Positions 5,990 through 13,221 of a stretch of DNA of 17,114 nucleotides are shown here, in pieces. The position numbers and the translations under genes were made by a program. The notes under the pieces were generated by a model. It was not told the origin of the DNA. It ran no database searches and saw only the letters and a list, made by a program, of their open reading frames with translations. This DNA comes from an uncultured Collinsella sp. (GTDB lineage: Bacteria > Actinomycetota > Coriobacteriia > Coriobacteriales > Coriobacteriaceae): contig CABRFA010000017.1 in assembly GCA_902470065.1 (NCBI GenBank), positions 1 to 17,114 on the forward strand. The letters run 5' to 3'. Numbering within the stretch: the stretch's first letter is position 1; every line of letters begins with the position of its first letter.

Positions 5990-7015
5990 ATGGCAGTAAA
6001 GGTTGCTATTAACGGCTTCGGTCGCATCGGTCGTCTGGCTTTCCGTCAGATGTTCGGTCATGAGGGCTCCGAGATCGTCGCTATCAACGACCTCACCTCT
6101 CCCGATATGCTCGCTTACCTGCTGAAGTACGACTCCACGCAGGGCAACTACGCTCGCGATCACGAGGTCGTTGCTGGCGAGGATTCCATCACCGTTGACG
6201 GCAAGGAGATCAAGATCTACAAGGAGGCCGACGCTAACAACCTGCCTTGGGGCGACCTTGACGTCGACGTCGTTCTCGAGTGCACCGGCTTCTACACCAG
6301 CAAGGCTAAGGCTCAGGCCCACATCAACGCTGGCGCCAAGAAGGTCGTCATCTCCGCTCCGGCCGGCAGCGATCTGCCCACCATCGTGTACAACGTCAAC
6401 CATGAGACGCTGACCGCTGAGGACAACATCATCTCCGCTGCTTCCTGCACCACCAACTGCCTCGCCCCGATGGCCAAGGGTCTGAACGACTTCGCTCCCA
6501 TCGTGTCCGGCATCATGACCACCATCCACGCCTTCACCGGCGACCAGATGCCGCTCGACGGCCCGCAGCGCAAGGGCAACTTCCGTCGCTCCCGCGCCTG
6601 CTCCGAGAACATCGTCCCGAACACCACGGGCGCTGCCAAGGCCATCGGCCTGGTTCTCCCCGAGCTCAACGGCAAGCTCATCGGTGCCGCCCAGCGCGTC
6701 CCGACGCCGACCGGCTCGCTGACCAACCTCTACGCCGTCGTTGACAAGAAGGTCACCGTCGACGAGGTCAACGCTGCCATGAAGGCTTACGCTGAGACCA
6801 TCCCCGAGACCTTCGCCTACAATGAGGACCAGATCGTTTCTCGCGACATCGTCGGCGAGACCCACGGCTCCATCTTCGACGCCACCCAGACCATGGCTTC
6901 CGACCTCGGCAACGGCCAGACTCTCGTTCAGGTCACCTCTTGGTACGACAACGAGAACTCCTACACCTCCCAGATGGTCCGCACCATCAAGTACTTCGAG
7001 AAGTTCGTTGCCTAA
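5990..7015 (+). CDS. gap: Glyceraldehyde-3-phosphate dehydrogenase (NAD-type)
   Basis: This 341-residue glycolytic enzyme oxidises glyceraldehyde-3-P with phosphate to 1,3-bisphosphoglycerate. The ATG at 5990 is preceded by GAAAGGAG and followed at once by the Rossmann motif VAINGFGRIGR (5-15). Asp34 in AINDL suggests NAD rather than NADP. The catalytic Cys153 lies in SAASCTTNCLAP (149-160), and the activating His180 in TTIHAFTGDQ (177-186). NTTGAAKAIGLVLPELNGKL (211-230) and the C-terminal SWYDNENSY (317-325) are standard. Length is normal. Codon use is very biased to C/G-ending codons, as expected of a highly expressed gene. It has its own promoter and a terminator behind it, so it can be expressed apart from pgk-tpiA-gpmI. 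Confidence 0.98.
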   Translation: MAVKVAINGFGRIGRLAFRQMFGHEGSEIVAINDLTSPDMLAYLLKYDSTQGNYARDHEVVAGEDSITVDGKEIKIYKEADANNLPWGDLDVDVVLECTGFYTSKAKAQAHINAGAKKVVISAPAGSDLPTIVYNVNHETLTAEDNIISAASCTTNCLAPMAKGLNDFAPIVSGIMTTIHAFTGDQMPLDGPQRKGNFRRSRACSENIVPNTTGAAKAIGLVLPELNGKLIGAAQRVPTPTGSLTNLYAVVDKKVTVDEVNAAMKAYAETIPETFAYNEDQIVSRDIVGETHGSIFDATQTMASDLGNGQTLVQVTSWYDNENSYTSQMVRTIKYFEKFVA

Positions 7016-7054
7016 TTTGGCTTTTAGCGAATAGCTCGTTGAGCGTCTAAAGAA

Positions 7055-7100
7055 GGGCGCGGCCTTTAAGGGCTTATGCTCTGGGGTCGCGTCCTTTTTT
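7055..7100 (+). terminator. Intrinsic terminator between gap and pgk
   Basis: A 10-bp stem (7055-7064 with 7085-7094, including two G-T pairs) with a 20-nt loop is followed directly by T6 (7095-7100). It lies 40 nt after the gap stop. It probably gives partial termination, lowering pgk-tpiA-gpmI transcript relative to gap unless pgk has its own promoter. Confidence 0.75.
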
Positions 7101-7109
7101 ATTGGAAAC

Positions 7110-7137
7110 CGTGCGCACATACGTGCACACATGTACG
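7110..7137. other. 28-nt perfect alternating purine-pyrimidine tract (Z-DNA-prone)
   Basis: Every base from C7110 to G7137 alternates pyrimidine and purine without a break, mostly as CG, CA/TG and TA/AC steps. It begins 9 nt after the T-run of the gap terminator and ends in the ribosome-site region of pgk. Alternating tracts of this kind can adopt left-handed Z-DNA under negative supercoiling. Whether it does anything here is unknown. Confidence 0.7.
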
Positions 7138-7153
7138 AAAGGTAGAAGCAAAC

Positions 7154-8356
7154 ATGGCCTTTACCAAGAAGACCGTCCGCGACATCGATGTCGACGGCAA
7201 GCGCGTTCTCGTTCGCGTTGACTTCAATGTGCCTATCAAGGACGGCGTCGTGGGCGATACCACCCGCATCAAGGCTGCCCTTCCCACCATCAAGTATCTC
7301 GTCGAGCACAACGCTCGCGTCATCCTTATGAGCCACCTTGGCCGTCCTGCCGGCACTGGTTTCGAGCCCGAGCTTTCGCTCAAGCCGGTTGCCGCCAAGC
7401 TCGCCGAGCTTTCCGGTCTCGACGTCAGCTTCGTCCAGGACACCTACGGCGAGGAGGCCGCCAAGGCCGTCGAGGCTGTCGAGCCGGGCAAGGTCCTCGT
7501 TCTCGAGAACGTCCGTTTCGATAAGCGCGAGAAGAAGAACGATCCCGAGATCGCCAAGAAGCTCGCTTCCTACGGCGACATCTTCGTTCTCGACGCCTTC
7601 GGCACCGCTCACCGCGCACAGGGTTCCGTCGTGGGCCCGGCCGCCTATCTCCCCGCTGTCGCAGGCTTCCTGCTTGAGAAGGAGGTCGACACGCTGACCA
7701 GCATCTTCGCTGATCCTGAGCGTCCTTTCGTCGCCATCGTAGGCGGTTCCAAGGTTTCCTCCAAGATCGGTGTCCTCGATCATCTGATCGATTCCGCCGA
7801 CACCCTGATTATCGGTGGCGGCATGGCTTACACCTTCTTCCTGGCCAAGGGCTATAAGACCGTCGGTACCTCCCTCAAAGAGGAGGACTGGGTCGAGCGC
7901 GCTGCAGAGATGCTCAAGAAGGCTGAGGACAAGGGCGTCAAGATCCTGCTCCCGATCGATAACCTCGTTGCCGACCACTTCGGCGAGGACGCTACGGGCG
8001 AGGTCGTCGCTTCCGACGCCATCCCCGAGGATCGCATGGGCATGGACATCGGCCCCAAGACCGAGGCCCTTTACGCCGAGGCCATCAAGGGCGCCAAGAC
8101 CGTCTTCTGGAACGGCCCCATGGGCGTTTTCGAGTTCGATAACTTCGCGCACGGCACCAAGGCCGTTGCCGAGGCTGTTGCCGAGCTCAAGGCCAACGGC
8201 GGCACCTCCATCATCGGCGGTGGCGACTCCGTCGCAGCCGTCAACAAGTTCGATCTTGCCGACAAGATGAGCTGGATCTCCACCGGTGGCGGCGCTTCCA
8301 TGGAACTCGTCGAGGGCAAGGCTCTCCCCGGAGTGGAGGCGCTTCTCGATGCCTAA
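7154..8356 (+). CDS. pgk: Phosphoglycerate kinase
   Basis: This 400-residue enzyme transfers phosphate from 1,3-bisphosphoglycerate to ADP. The start at 7154 is preceded by GAAAGG 11 nt upstream and begins with the usual KKTVRDIDVDGKRVLVRVDF-type N-terminus; an upstream in-frame ATG at 7076 lies inside the terminator and is rejected. Signature motifs are RVDFNVP (21-27), SHLGRP (60-65), LENVRF (117-122), DAFGTAHRA (147-155), GGSKVSSK (197-204), the nucleotide-binding GGGDS (355-359) and GGGASMELVEG (378-388). All are intact and the length is canonical. The last 8 nt overlap the start of tpiA, which suggests translational coupling. Confidence 0.98.
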   Translation: MAFTKKTVRDIDVDGKRVLVRVDFNVPIKDGVVGDTTRIKAALPTIKYLVEHNARVILMSHLGRPAGTGFEPELSLKPVAAKLAELSGLDVSFVQDTYGEEAAKAVEAVEPGKVLVLENVRFDKREKKNDPEIAKKLASYGDIFVLDAFGTAHRAQGSVVGPAAYLPAVAGFLLEKEVDTLTSIFADPERPFVAIVGGSKVSSKIGVLDHLIDSADTLIIGGGMAYTFFLAKGYKTVGTSLKEEDWVERAAEMLKKAEDKGVKILLPIDNLVADHFGEDATGEVVASDAIPEDRMGMDIGPKTEALYAEAIKGAKTVFWNGPMGVFEFDNFAHGTKAVAEAVAELKANGGTSIIGGGDSVAAVNKFDLADKMSWISTGGGASMELVEGKALPGVEALLDA

Positions 8357-9116
8357 TCGCACTAAACTCATCGCCGGCAACTGGAAAATGAACAACGACG
8401 TTGCCGCTGCCGCTAAGCTCGCTGACGAGCTCGCCGAGGCTCTGCCCGAAGTTCCCGAGGGCGTTGAGGTCCTCGTCTGCCCGCCGACCATCGACATCAC
8501 CACCGTTCACGCCCGCATGCAGGCTGCCCCCATCGCTCTCGGTGCACAGAACGTGTACTGGGAGGCAAGGGGTGCCTACACCGGCGAGTCCTCTTGCGAC
8601 ATGCTCAAGTCCGCTGGCTGCACTTACTGCATCATCGGTCACTCCGAGCGTCGTGGATATTTCCACGAGACCGACGAGGATATGAACAAGAAGGCCAAGG
8701 CCCTCGTTGCCGCTGGCATCGTTCCCGTCTTCTGCTGCGGTGAGCCCGAGGAGGTTCGCGAGGCCGGCACCTATGTCGACTTCGTCTGCAACCAGGTCAA
8801 GGCAGGTCTCGAGGGTCTCGAGATCAAATGCCCCAAGCAGCTCGTTGTAGCCTACGAGCCCATCTGGGCCATCGGCACCGGCAAGACCGCTACCGCCGAT
8901 GACGCCCAGGAGGTCTGCGGCGCTATCCGTGAGACCCTCAAGGAGATGTTCGGCGAGGAGCTCGCTAACGGCATCCGCGTTCTCTATGGTGGCTCTGCCA
9001 AGCCCGGCAACATCGCCGAGCTCGTCGCCAAGCCCGACGTTGACGGTGCTCTCGTGGGCGGCGCTTCGCTCAAGGCTGCCGACTTCGCCTCTATGGTCGT
9101 CAAGGCAGGCGAGTAG
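8349..9116 (+). CDS. tpiA: Triosephosphate isomerase
   Basis: This 255-residue TIM barrel interconverts dihydroxyacetone phosphate and glyceraldehyde-3-P. The ATG at 8349 overlaps the pgk stop by 8 nt, has GGAGG at 8335-8339, and gives the expected N-terminus (KLIAGNWKMN, 6-15). Lys13, His98 (IIGHSERR, 96-102 region), Glu170 (AYEP) and the flexible loop PIWAIGTGKT (171-180) form the complete active site; YGGS (213-216) is the phosphate-binding motif. Three cysteines (83, 91, 94) lie on the segment leading to the catalytic histidine, more than I expect there. The next gene starts 5 nt later, so it belongs to a pgk-tpiA-gpmI transcript. Confidence 0.98.
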   Translation: MPNRTKLIAGNWKMNNDVAAAAKLADELAEALPEVPEGVEVLVCPPTIDITTVHARMQAAPIALGAQNVYWEARGAYTGESSCDMLKSAGCTYCIIGHSERRGYFHETDEDMNKKAKALVAAGIVPVFCCGEPEEVREAGTYVDFVCNQVKAGLEGLEIKCPKQLVVAYEPIWAIGTGKTATADDAQEVCGAIRETLKEMFGEELANGIRVLYGGSAKPGNIAELVAKPDVDGALVGGASLKAADFASMVVKAGE

Positions 9117-9121
9117 GACAT

Positions 9122-10675
9122 ATGGCACAGCGTCATCTTCCTGCACTCCTGATCATCATGGACGGCTGCGGCCTGGCTCCGGCCGATGGCGAGAACGCCG
9201 TCGCCGCTGCTAAGACGCCCTTCCTTGATAGCCTGTACGAGAAGTACCCCCACACCACGCTCGGCGCTTCGGGCGAGGACGTGGGTCTTCCCGATGGCCA
9301 GATGGGTAACTCCGAGGTAGGTCACCTCAACATCGGTGCCGGCCGCATCGTGTTCCAGGAGCTTTCGCGCATCAACAACGCCATCAAGGATGGCTCCATC
9401 GCCAAGAACGAGGTCTTCGTCAAGGCTATGGACGACGTCAAGGCTGATGGCAAGACTCTCCACCTCATGGGCCTTATGAGCCCTGGCGGTGTTCATTCTC
9501 ACATGAACCACGTCGATGCTCTGGTCAAGATGGCTGCCGAGCATGGTGTCAAGACCGTTCGCGTCCACGCCTTCATGGATGGCCGCGACGTCGACCCGCA
9601 GTCCGGTGCTGGTTACATGAGTGAGTTCTGCGCCTTCCTGGCTAAGATCTCCGAGGAGACCGGTTGCGACGCTCGCGTTGCCACCGTCTCGGGCCGTTAT
9701 TGGGCTATGGACCGCGATAATCGTTGGGAGCGCATCCAGCGCGCCTACGACGTCATGGTCAACGCGTCCGATGCCGATACCGACCCCGTTGCCGGTATCA
9801 AGGCCTACTACGAGAAGGATCCGCGCGGCGATGAGTTCGTCGAGCCCTTTGCTGCCCACAATGAGGGCATCCACGAGGGCGACGCGGCCATCTTCTTCAA
9901 CTTCCGTCCCGACCGCGCCCGTCAGATGACTCGCGCGTTCACGGACAAGGAGTTCGACGGCTTTGAGCGCGAGCAGATCAAGCTCTCGCACTTTGTGACG
10001 ATGACCGAGTACGATCCGACGTTTGACGTCGAGGTCGCCTTCGCCAAGACGTTCCCTGAGAACGTTCTGGCCGACGTCATCGCAGCCAATGGCCTGAAGC
10101 AGCTGCACACCGCCGAGACCGAGAAGTACGCTCACGTGACGTTCTTCCTCAACGGTGGCATCGAGGAGCCCAAGGAGGGCGAGGAGCGCGTGCTCGTCGC
10201 TTCCCCCAAGGTCGCTACCTACGATCTGCAGCCTGAGATGAGCGCTCCCGAGGTTACCGAGAAGCTCGTCGCTGCCATCAACGAGGATCGCGCTGATTTC
10301 TACATCGTGAACTTCGCGAACTGCGACATGGTTGGCCATACCGGCGTGTTCGACGCCGCCGTCAAGGCTGTCGAGGCCGTTGACGATGCCCTGTCCAAGG
10401 TTGTCCCGGCGATTCTCGCCAAGGGCGGCTTTGCGCTGATCACCGCCGACCACGGCAACGCCGATCACATGTTTGACGTCGCTTCCGACGGTTCCAAGCA
10501 TCCGTTTACGGCTCACACCACCAACCGCGTGCCGTTTATCATTGTTGATGAGAAGGCACAGCTCACCGGTATCGAGGACGGTCGTCTCTCCGATATCGCC
10601 CCGACTATGCTCACCATGGCTGGTCTGGAGCCTTCCGCCGAGATGACGGGCCGTGTGCTCGCCACCGAGGCCTAA
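9122..10675 (+). CDS. gpmI: 2,3-bisphosphoglycerate-independent phosphoglycerate mutase
   Basis: This 517-residue manganese enzyme of the alkaline-phosphatase superfamily converts 3- to 2-phosphoglycerate without a bisphosphate cofactor. Metal and phospho-transfer residues are all present: Asp14 (IIMDGCG), the nucleophile Ser64 in GQMGNSEVGHLNIGAGR (59-75), HSHMNH (125-130), FMDGRDVDP (151-159), SGRYWAMDRD (190-199), NFRPDRARQMT (260-270), Asp402 and His406 (CDMVGHTG), Asp443 and His444 (TADHGNADHM) and His465 (TAHTTN). The length matches the family (about 510). It starts 5 nt after tpiA with only a weak ribosome site, so coupling to tpiA is likely. In many Actinobacteria the tpiA gene is followed directly by secG; here gpmI is interposed. 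Confidence 0.98.
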   Translation: MAQRHLPALLIIMDGCGLAPADGENAVAAAKTPFLDSLYEKYPHTTLGASGEDVGLPDGQMGNSEVGHLNIGAGRIVFQELSRINNAIKDGSIAKNEVFVKAMDDVKADGKTLHLMGLMSPGGVHSHMNHVDALVKMAAEHGVKTVRVHAFMDGRDVDPQSGAGYMSEFCAFLAKISEETGCDARVATVSGRYWAMDRDNRWERIQRAYDVMVNASDADTDPVAGIKAYYEKDPRGDEFVEPFAAHNEGIHEGDAAIFFNFRPDRARQMTRAFTDKEFDGFEREQIKLSHFVTMTEYDPTFDVEVAFAKTFPENVLADVIAANGLKQLHTAETEKYAHVTFFLNGGIEEPKEGEERVLVASPKVATYDLQPEMSAPEVTEKLVAAINEDRADFYIVNFANCDMVGHTGVFDAAVKAVEAVDDALSKVVPAILAKGGFALITADHGNADHMFDVASDGSKHPFTAHTTNRVPFIIVDEKAQLTGIEDGRLSDIAPTMLTMAGLEPSAEMTGRVLATEA

Positions 10676-10702
10676 AAGAAAACTCCAAGCGTTTTCAAGC
10701 GA

Positions 10703-10735
10703 GGGGGTTGCCCATATTCGGGCAACCCCCTTTTT
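10703..10735 (+). terminator. Strong intrinsic terminator after gpmI
   Basis: A perfect 11-bp stem (10703-10713 with 10720-10730) with a 6-nt loop is followed by T5. It closes the pgk-tpiA-gpmI unit and separates it from secG. Confidence 0.93.
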
Positions 10736-10794
10736 GATATTTCTGCCATTTCTACCCCGACCCCGAGTGGCAGGTAGGGGAGGGCAGGGGATTG

Positions 10795-10803
10795 TGGTAC
10801 AGT
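10795..10803 (+). promoter_or_regulatory. Candidate extended -10 promoter for secG
   Basis: TG-G-TACAGT has the extended -10 form (TGn followed by a -10-like hexamer), 37 nt before the secG ATG. No good -35 is seen, as is usual for extended -10 promoters. A promoter is needed here because a strong terminator lies just upstream. AAGGAG (10827-10832) is the ribosome site. Confidence 0.45.
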
Positions 10804-10839
10804 ACTGGAGTTTGAATTGTTCTATTAAGGAGCTTATCT

Positions 10840-11094
10840 ATGGGTCCGTTTCAGATTCTTCTGTTTGTCGTTTGGGCTGTTTCTGCCGTGGCGCTGACGA
10901 TTCTCGTCCTGATGCATTCCGGTAAGGGTACCGGCGTTTCGGATATGATCGCTAGCTCGCTGTATAACTCCAGCTCTGCCACAGGCGTTATGGAGCAGAA
11001 CCTCGACCGCCTGACCGTCATCATGGCTGTCGTGTTTGCCGTGTGCGTCGTGCTGTGCATGTTCTTCTTCCCGCAGGGCATCGTGGGCCTCTAA
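10840..11094 (+). CDS. secG: Preprotein translocase subunit SecG
   Basis: This 84-residue membrane protein is the small, non-essential subunit of the SecYEG channel. It has two hydrophobic segments (about 5-25 and 56-77), joined by a loop carrying HSGKGTGVSDM (26-36), equivalent to the conserved GKG stretch of SecG. Length is normal (70-110). AAGGAG lies 7 nt before the ATG. It is flanked by terminators on both sides, so it appears monocistronic. Its place after the gap-pgk-tpiA block matches the common actinobacterial order. Confidence 0.92.
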   Translation: MGPFQILLFVVWAVSAVALTILVLMHSGKGTGVSDMIASSLYNSSSATGVMEQNLDRLTVIMAVVFAVCVVLCMFFFPQGIVGL

Positions 11095-11119
11095 GCTCGA
11101 GCCGCATAAATACTTGAAA

Positions 11120-11147
11120 AGGGTCCCGCATTTGCGGGGCCCTTTTT
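11120..11147 (+). terminator. Intrinsic terminator after secG
   Basis: A 10-bp GC-rich stem (11120-11129 with 11134-11143, one G-T pair) with a 4-nt loop is followed by a T-run (11143-11147, then GTTT). It lies 25 nt after the secG stop. Confidence 0.92.
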
Positions 11148-11388
11148 GTTTACAGGCTTGTAACAGAGTCAAAATATCCCCACATACTTCGCCCAACTAA
11201 AGAAATTCTTGACCGTTAACCGGAATTAGCCCCAAATCGTGCATAAAATGCGCTACTGTATTGCAAAACGTTGGCCTGTTGTGCATAACCAGCCATAGCA
11301 GCGGGCGGCGTTTTGATGGTTCGGATCGGATTGTCTCGACATATGTCCGACTGAACATTTCTTTGTCCTATCTCATAAGGAGGATGGC
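11148..11388 (+). promoter_or_regulatory. oppA upstream region with inverted-repeat operator candidate
   Basis: This 241-nt stretch has no gene. It holds a 24-bp inverted repeat at 11262-11285 (TGCAAAAC and GTTGTGCA, 7 of 8 positions complementary, 8-nt spacer). The small palindrome GCAT-AAA-ATGC (11241-11251) lies upstream. The octamer GTGCATAA occurs twice, at 11239 and 11281, 42 bp apart. TTGACC (11209-11214) resembles a -35 but has no good -10 at the right distance, so I do not place the promoter exactly. The octamer AAAACGTT (11265-11272) is shared with the gap palindrome. AAGGAGG (11377-11383) is the oppA ribosome site. Confidence 0.45.
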
Positions 11389-13065
11389 ATGGCTGATTCT
11401 ATGTTCCACCAGCCCGTTATGGGTCGTCGCGCCTTTGTCGGCGGTACCCTTGCTGCGAGCTCCATGGCTTTTCTTGCCGCATGCGGCAAGAAGGGCGGCG
11501 ACGCTTCCGGTTCTGAGTCCGGTTCGAAGCTGAACTTCTACATTAACAACCCGGTCTGCATCGACCCCTACAATGTCCAGGAGGACCAGGGCACTCAGGT
11601 TAACTACCAGCTGTTCGACGCTCTGACCACTTATGACGCCGAGAAGGGCGAGATCGTTCCGCTGGCTTGCGAGTCCTTTGAGGCCAACGACGACGCCACC
11701 GAGTTCACCTTCAAGATCAAGAAGGCCAAGTTCCACAACGGTGACGACGTTACCTCCAAGTCCTTCAAGCTCGCTTGGGAGCGTCTGGTCAGCACTAAGT
11801 CGGCTGTCGCTAAGGAGTATGGTCCTTCCGAGGTCTCCTATCACCTTTCCATGGTCGAGGGCTATGACGATCTGCTTGCCGGTAACACTACCGAGCTCAG
11901 CGGTGTTACTTGCCCCGATGATAAGACCCTCGTCGTCAAGCTGTCTTCCGCTTACGCCGACTTCCCCTTCGTCGCCTCTCACCCGGCTCTGTCCCCGGTT
12001 CCCGAGTGCGCCGAGTCCGATGTCAAGAGCTTCTACCTTGCCCCGATCGGTAACGGCCCGTTCATGATGGACGGCAAGTGGGAGGATGGTCAGGAGATCA
12101 ACCTCAAGAAGTTCGACGATTACTATGGCGACAAGGCCAAGATCGATGGCATCCACTTCCAGGTCATCAAGGACATGGAGACCGCCTACAAGGAGTTCCA
12201 GGCCGGTAACCTCGATGTCTGCGACGTTCCCGTCGCTCAGATCGACGCCGCCAAGAAGGATCGCGGCGTGTCCAAGGACGGCTACACCATGGGTGACGGC
12301 GAGCGCATGCTGCTCGGCGCCGAGCCTTCCACCTACTACCTGACCTGCAACAACACGGCCGAGCCGTTCAACAACGCCGACCTGCGCAGGGGTATCTCCC
12401 TGGCCATTAACCGTGAGGCCATCTGCAAGACCATCTTCAAGGGTACCCGTACCCCCGCCGACGGCATTGTTCCTCCGGGCATCGATGGCTACAAGGAGGG
12501 CGCATGGGAGTTCTGCGCCTACGACGTCGACAAGGCTAATGAGTACCTCGACAAGGTTGCTCCCGCTGGCGCTAACGGCGACCGTGGCATTAACGTGACC
12601 CTTTCCTACAACCAGGACGGTGGTCACAAGGAGATCATGGAGTCCATCATCGGCGACCTCGCCAAGGTGGGCGTAACTGCTACTTCCGATACCCCCGAGT
12701 GGTCTGCCCTGCTCGAGCAGTATCAGAACTTTAACTATCAGTTCGGTCGTCTGGGCTGGATTGCCGACTACCCGATCATGGACAACTTCCTGTATCCGCT
12801 GTTCCACTCCGACTCCCTCGGTGGCGACAACCGCTCTGGTTATAACAACCCCGAGTTCGACGCCAAGGTCGACGAGGCTCGTACTATTGTTGACGACAAG
12901 GAGCGCGTCGCTAAGATGCAGGAGGCCGACGCAATGGTCGCTGCCGACTGCCCGGTCATCCCGGTGATGTTCTACACGCACACCATCGCCGGCTCCGATC
13001 GCATCAAGCACCTCTATGTCGATCCGCAGAAGCACGCCGATCTGGGTACCGCTGAGCTCGCCTAA
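11389..13065 (+). CDS. oppA: Oligopeptide ABC transporter substrate-binding lipoprotein
   Basis: This 558-residue extracytoplasmic protein of the family 5 solute-binding group captures peptides for the permease encoded downstream. The signal sequence has a twin arginine (MGRRAFVGG, Arg13-Arg14), a hydrophobic stretch, and a lipobox LAAC with Cys32 as the lipidation site, followed by a Gly/Ser/Lys-rich linker. The start has AAGGAGG 5 nt upstream. Typical family features are FTFKIKKAKFHNGDDVTSKS, the segment GNGPFMMDGKW and AINREAICKTIFKGT; the C-terminal CPVIPVMFY is also standard. The gene is heavily codon-optimised, as expected for an abundant binding protein. A hairpin separates it from oppB. 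Peptide specificity cannot be read from the sequence; dipeptides or nickel are possible alternatives. Confidence 0.93.
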   Translation: MADSMFHQPVMGRRAFVGGTLAASSMAFLAACGKKGGDASGSESGSKLNFYINNPVCIDPYNVQEDQGTQVNYQLFDALTTYDAEKGEIVPLACESFEANDDATEFTFKIKKAKFHNGDDVTSKSFKLAWERLVSTKSAVAKEYGPSEVSYHLSMVEGYDDLLAGNTTELSGVTCPDDKTLVVKLSSAYADFPFVASHPALSPVPECAESDVKSFYLAPIGNGPFMMDGKWEDGQEINLKKFDDYYGDKAKIDGIHFQVIKDMETAYKEFQAGNLDVCDVPVAQIDAAKKDRGVSKDGYTMGDGERMLLGAEPSTYYLTCNNTAEPFNNADLRRGISLAINREAICKTIFKGTRTPADGIVPPGIDGYKEGAWEFCAYDVDKANEYLDKVAPAGANGDRGINVTLSYNQDGGHKEIMESIIGDLAKVGVTATSDTPEWSALLEQYQNFNYQFGRLGWIADYPIMDNFLYPLFHSDSLGGDNRSGYNNPEFDAKVDEARTIVDDKERVAKMQEADAMVAADCPVIPVMFYTHTIAGSDRIKHLYVDPQKHADLGTAELA

Positions 13066-13081
13066 GAGTTTGCAGCTTCCG

Positions 13082-13109
13082 TGAGGGTCAAGTATTTACG
13101 TAGACCTCA
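13082..13109 (+). other. Hairpin just after oppA
   Basis: TGAGG-TC pairs with GACCTCA (13082-13089 with 13103-13109, one bulged G). The loop is 13 nt and no T-run follows. It lies 17 nt after the oppA stop and might protect the oppA transcript 3' end or mark a processing site. Confidence 0.35.
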
Positions 13110-13161
13110 TGGGAAACATACAGTTCTCCCTAACCTGGGGTAAACTGGCTGATGGTAATTT

Positions 13162-13191
13162 TGGGATGCCGGTCTGGCGATCGGCATCCCA
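13162..13191 (+). terminator. Perfect hairpin between oppA and oppB (weak terminator or stability element)
   Basis: A perfect 10-bp stem (13162-13171 with 13182-13191) with a 10-nt loop is followed only by TTTAGG. The short T-run suggests partial termination or 3'-end protection rather than a full stop. This would make oppA transcript more abundant than oppBCDF, as is usual for binding-protein operons. Confidence 0.6.
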
Positions 13192-13221
13192 TTTAGGTTA
13201 ATCCCTAGATAGGGGAGTGGT

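Noticed and set aside
7076..7153. Upstream start for pgk
   Set aside because: It begins inside the terminator hairpin and the family N-terminus starts at 7154.
5942..8503. Very long open frame (853 codons) on the minus strand opposite gap and pgk
   Set aside because: It is a shadow of strongly codon-biased genes on the + strand, crosses an intergenic terminator, has a low-complexity Leu/Gly/Val/Asp composition and no recognisable domain.
8984..10516. Minus-strand open frame of 510 codons opposite gpmI
   Set aside because: gpmI on the + strand has all catalytic motifs; the antisense frame shows no domain.
11205..11237. TTGACC as the -35 of an oppA promoter
   Set aside because: No acceptable -10 hexamer is found 16-18 bp downstream, so the promoter is not placed there.
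11368..13035. Minus-strand open frame of 555 codons opposite oppA
   Set aside because: oppA on the + strand has a clear family match, signal peptide and ribosome site; the antisense frame is a by-product of codon bias.
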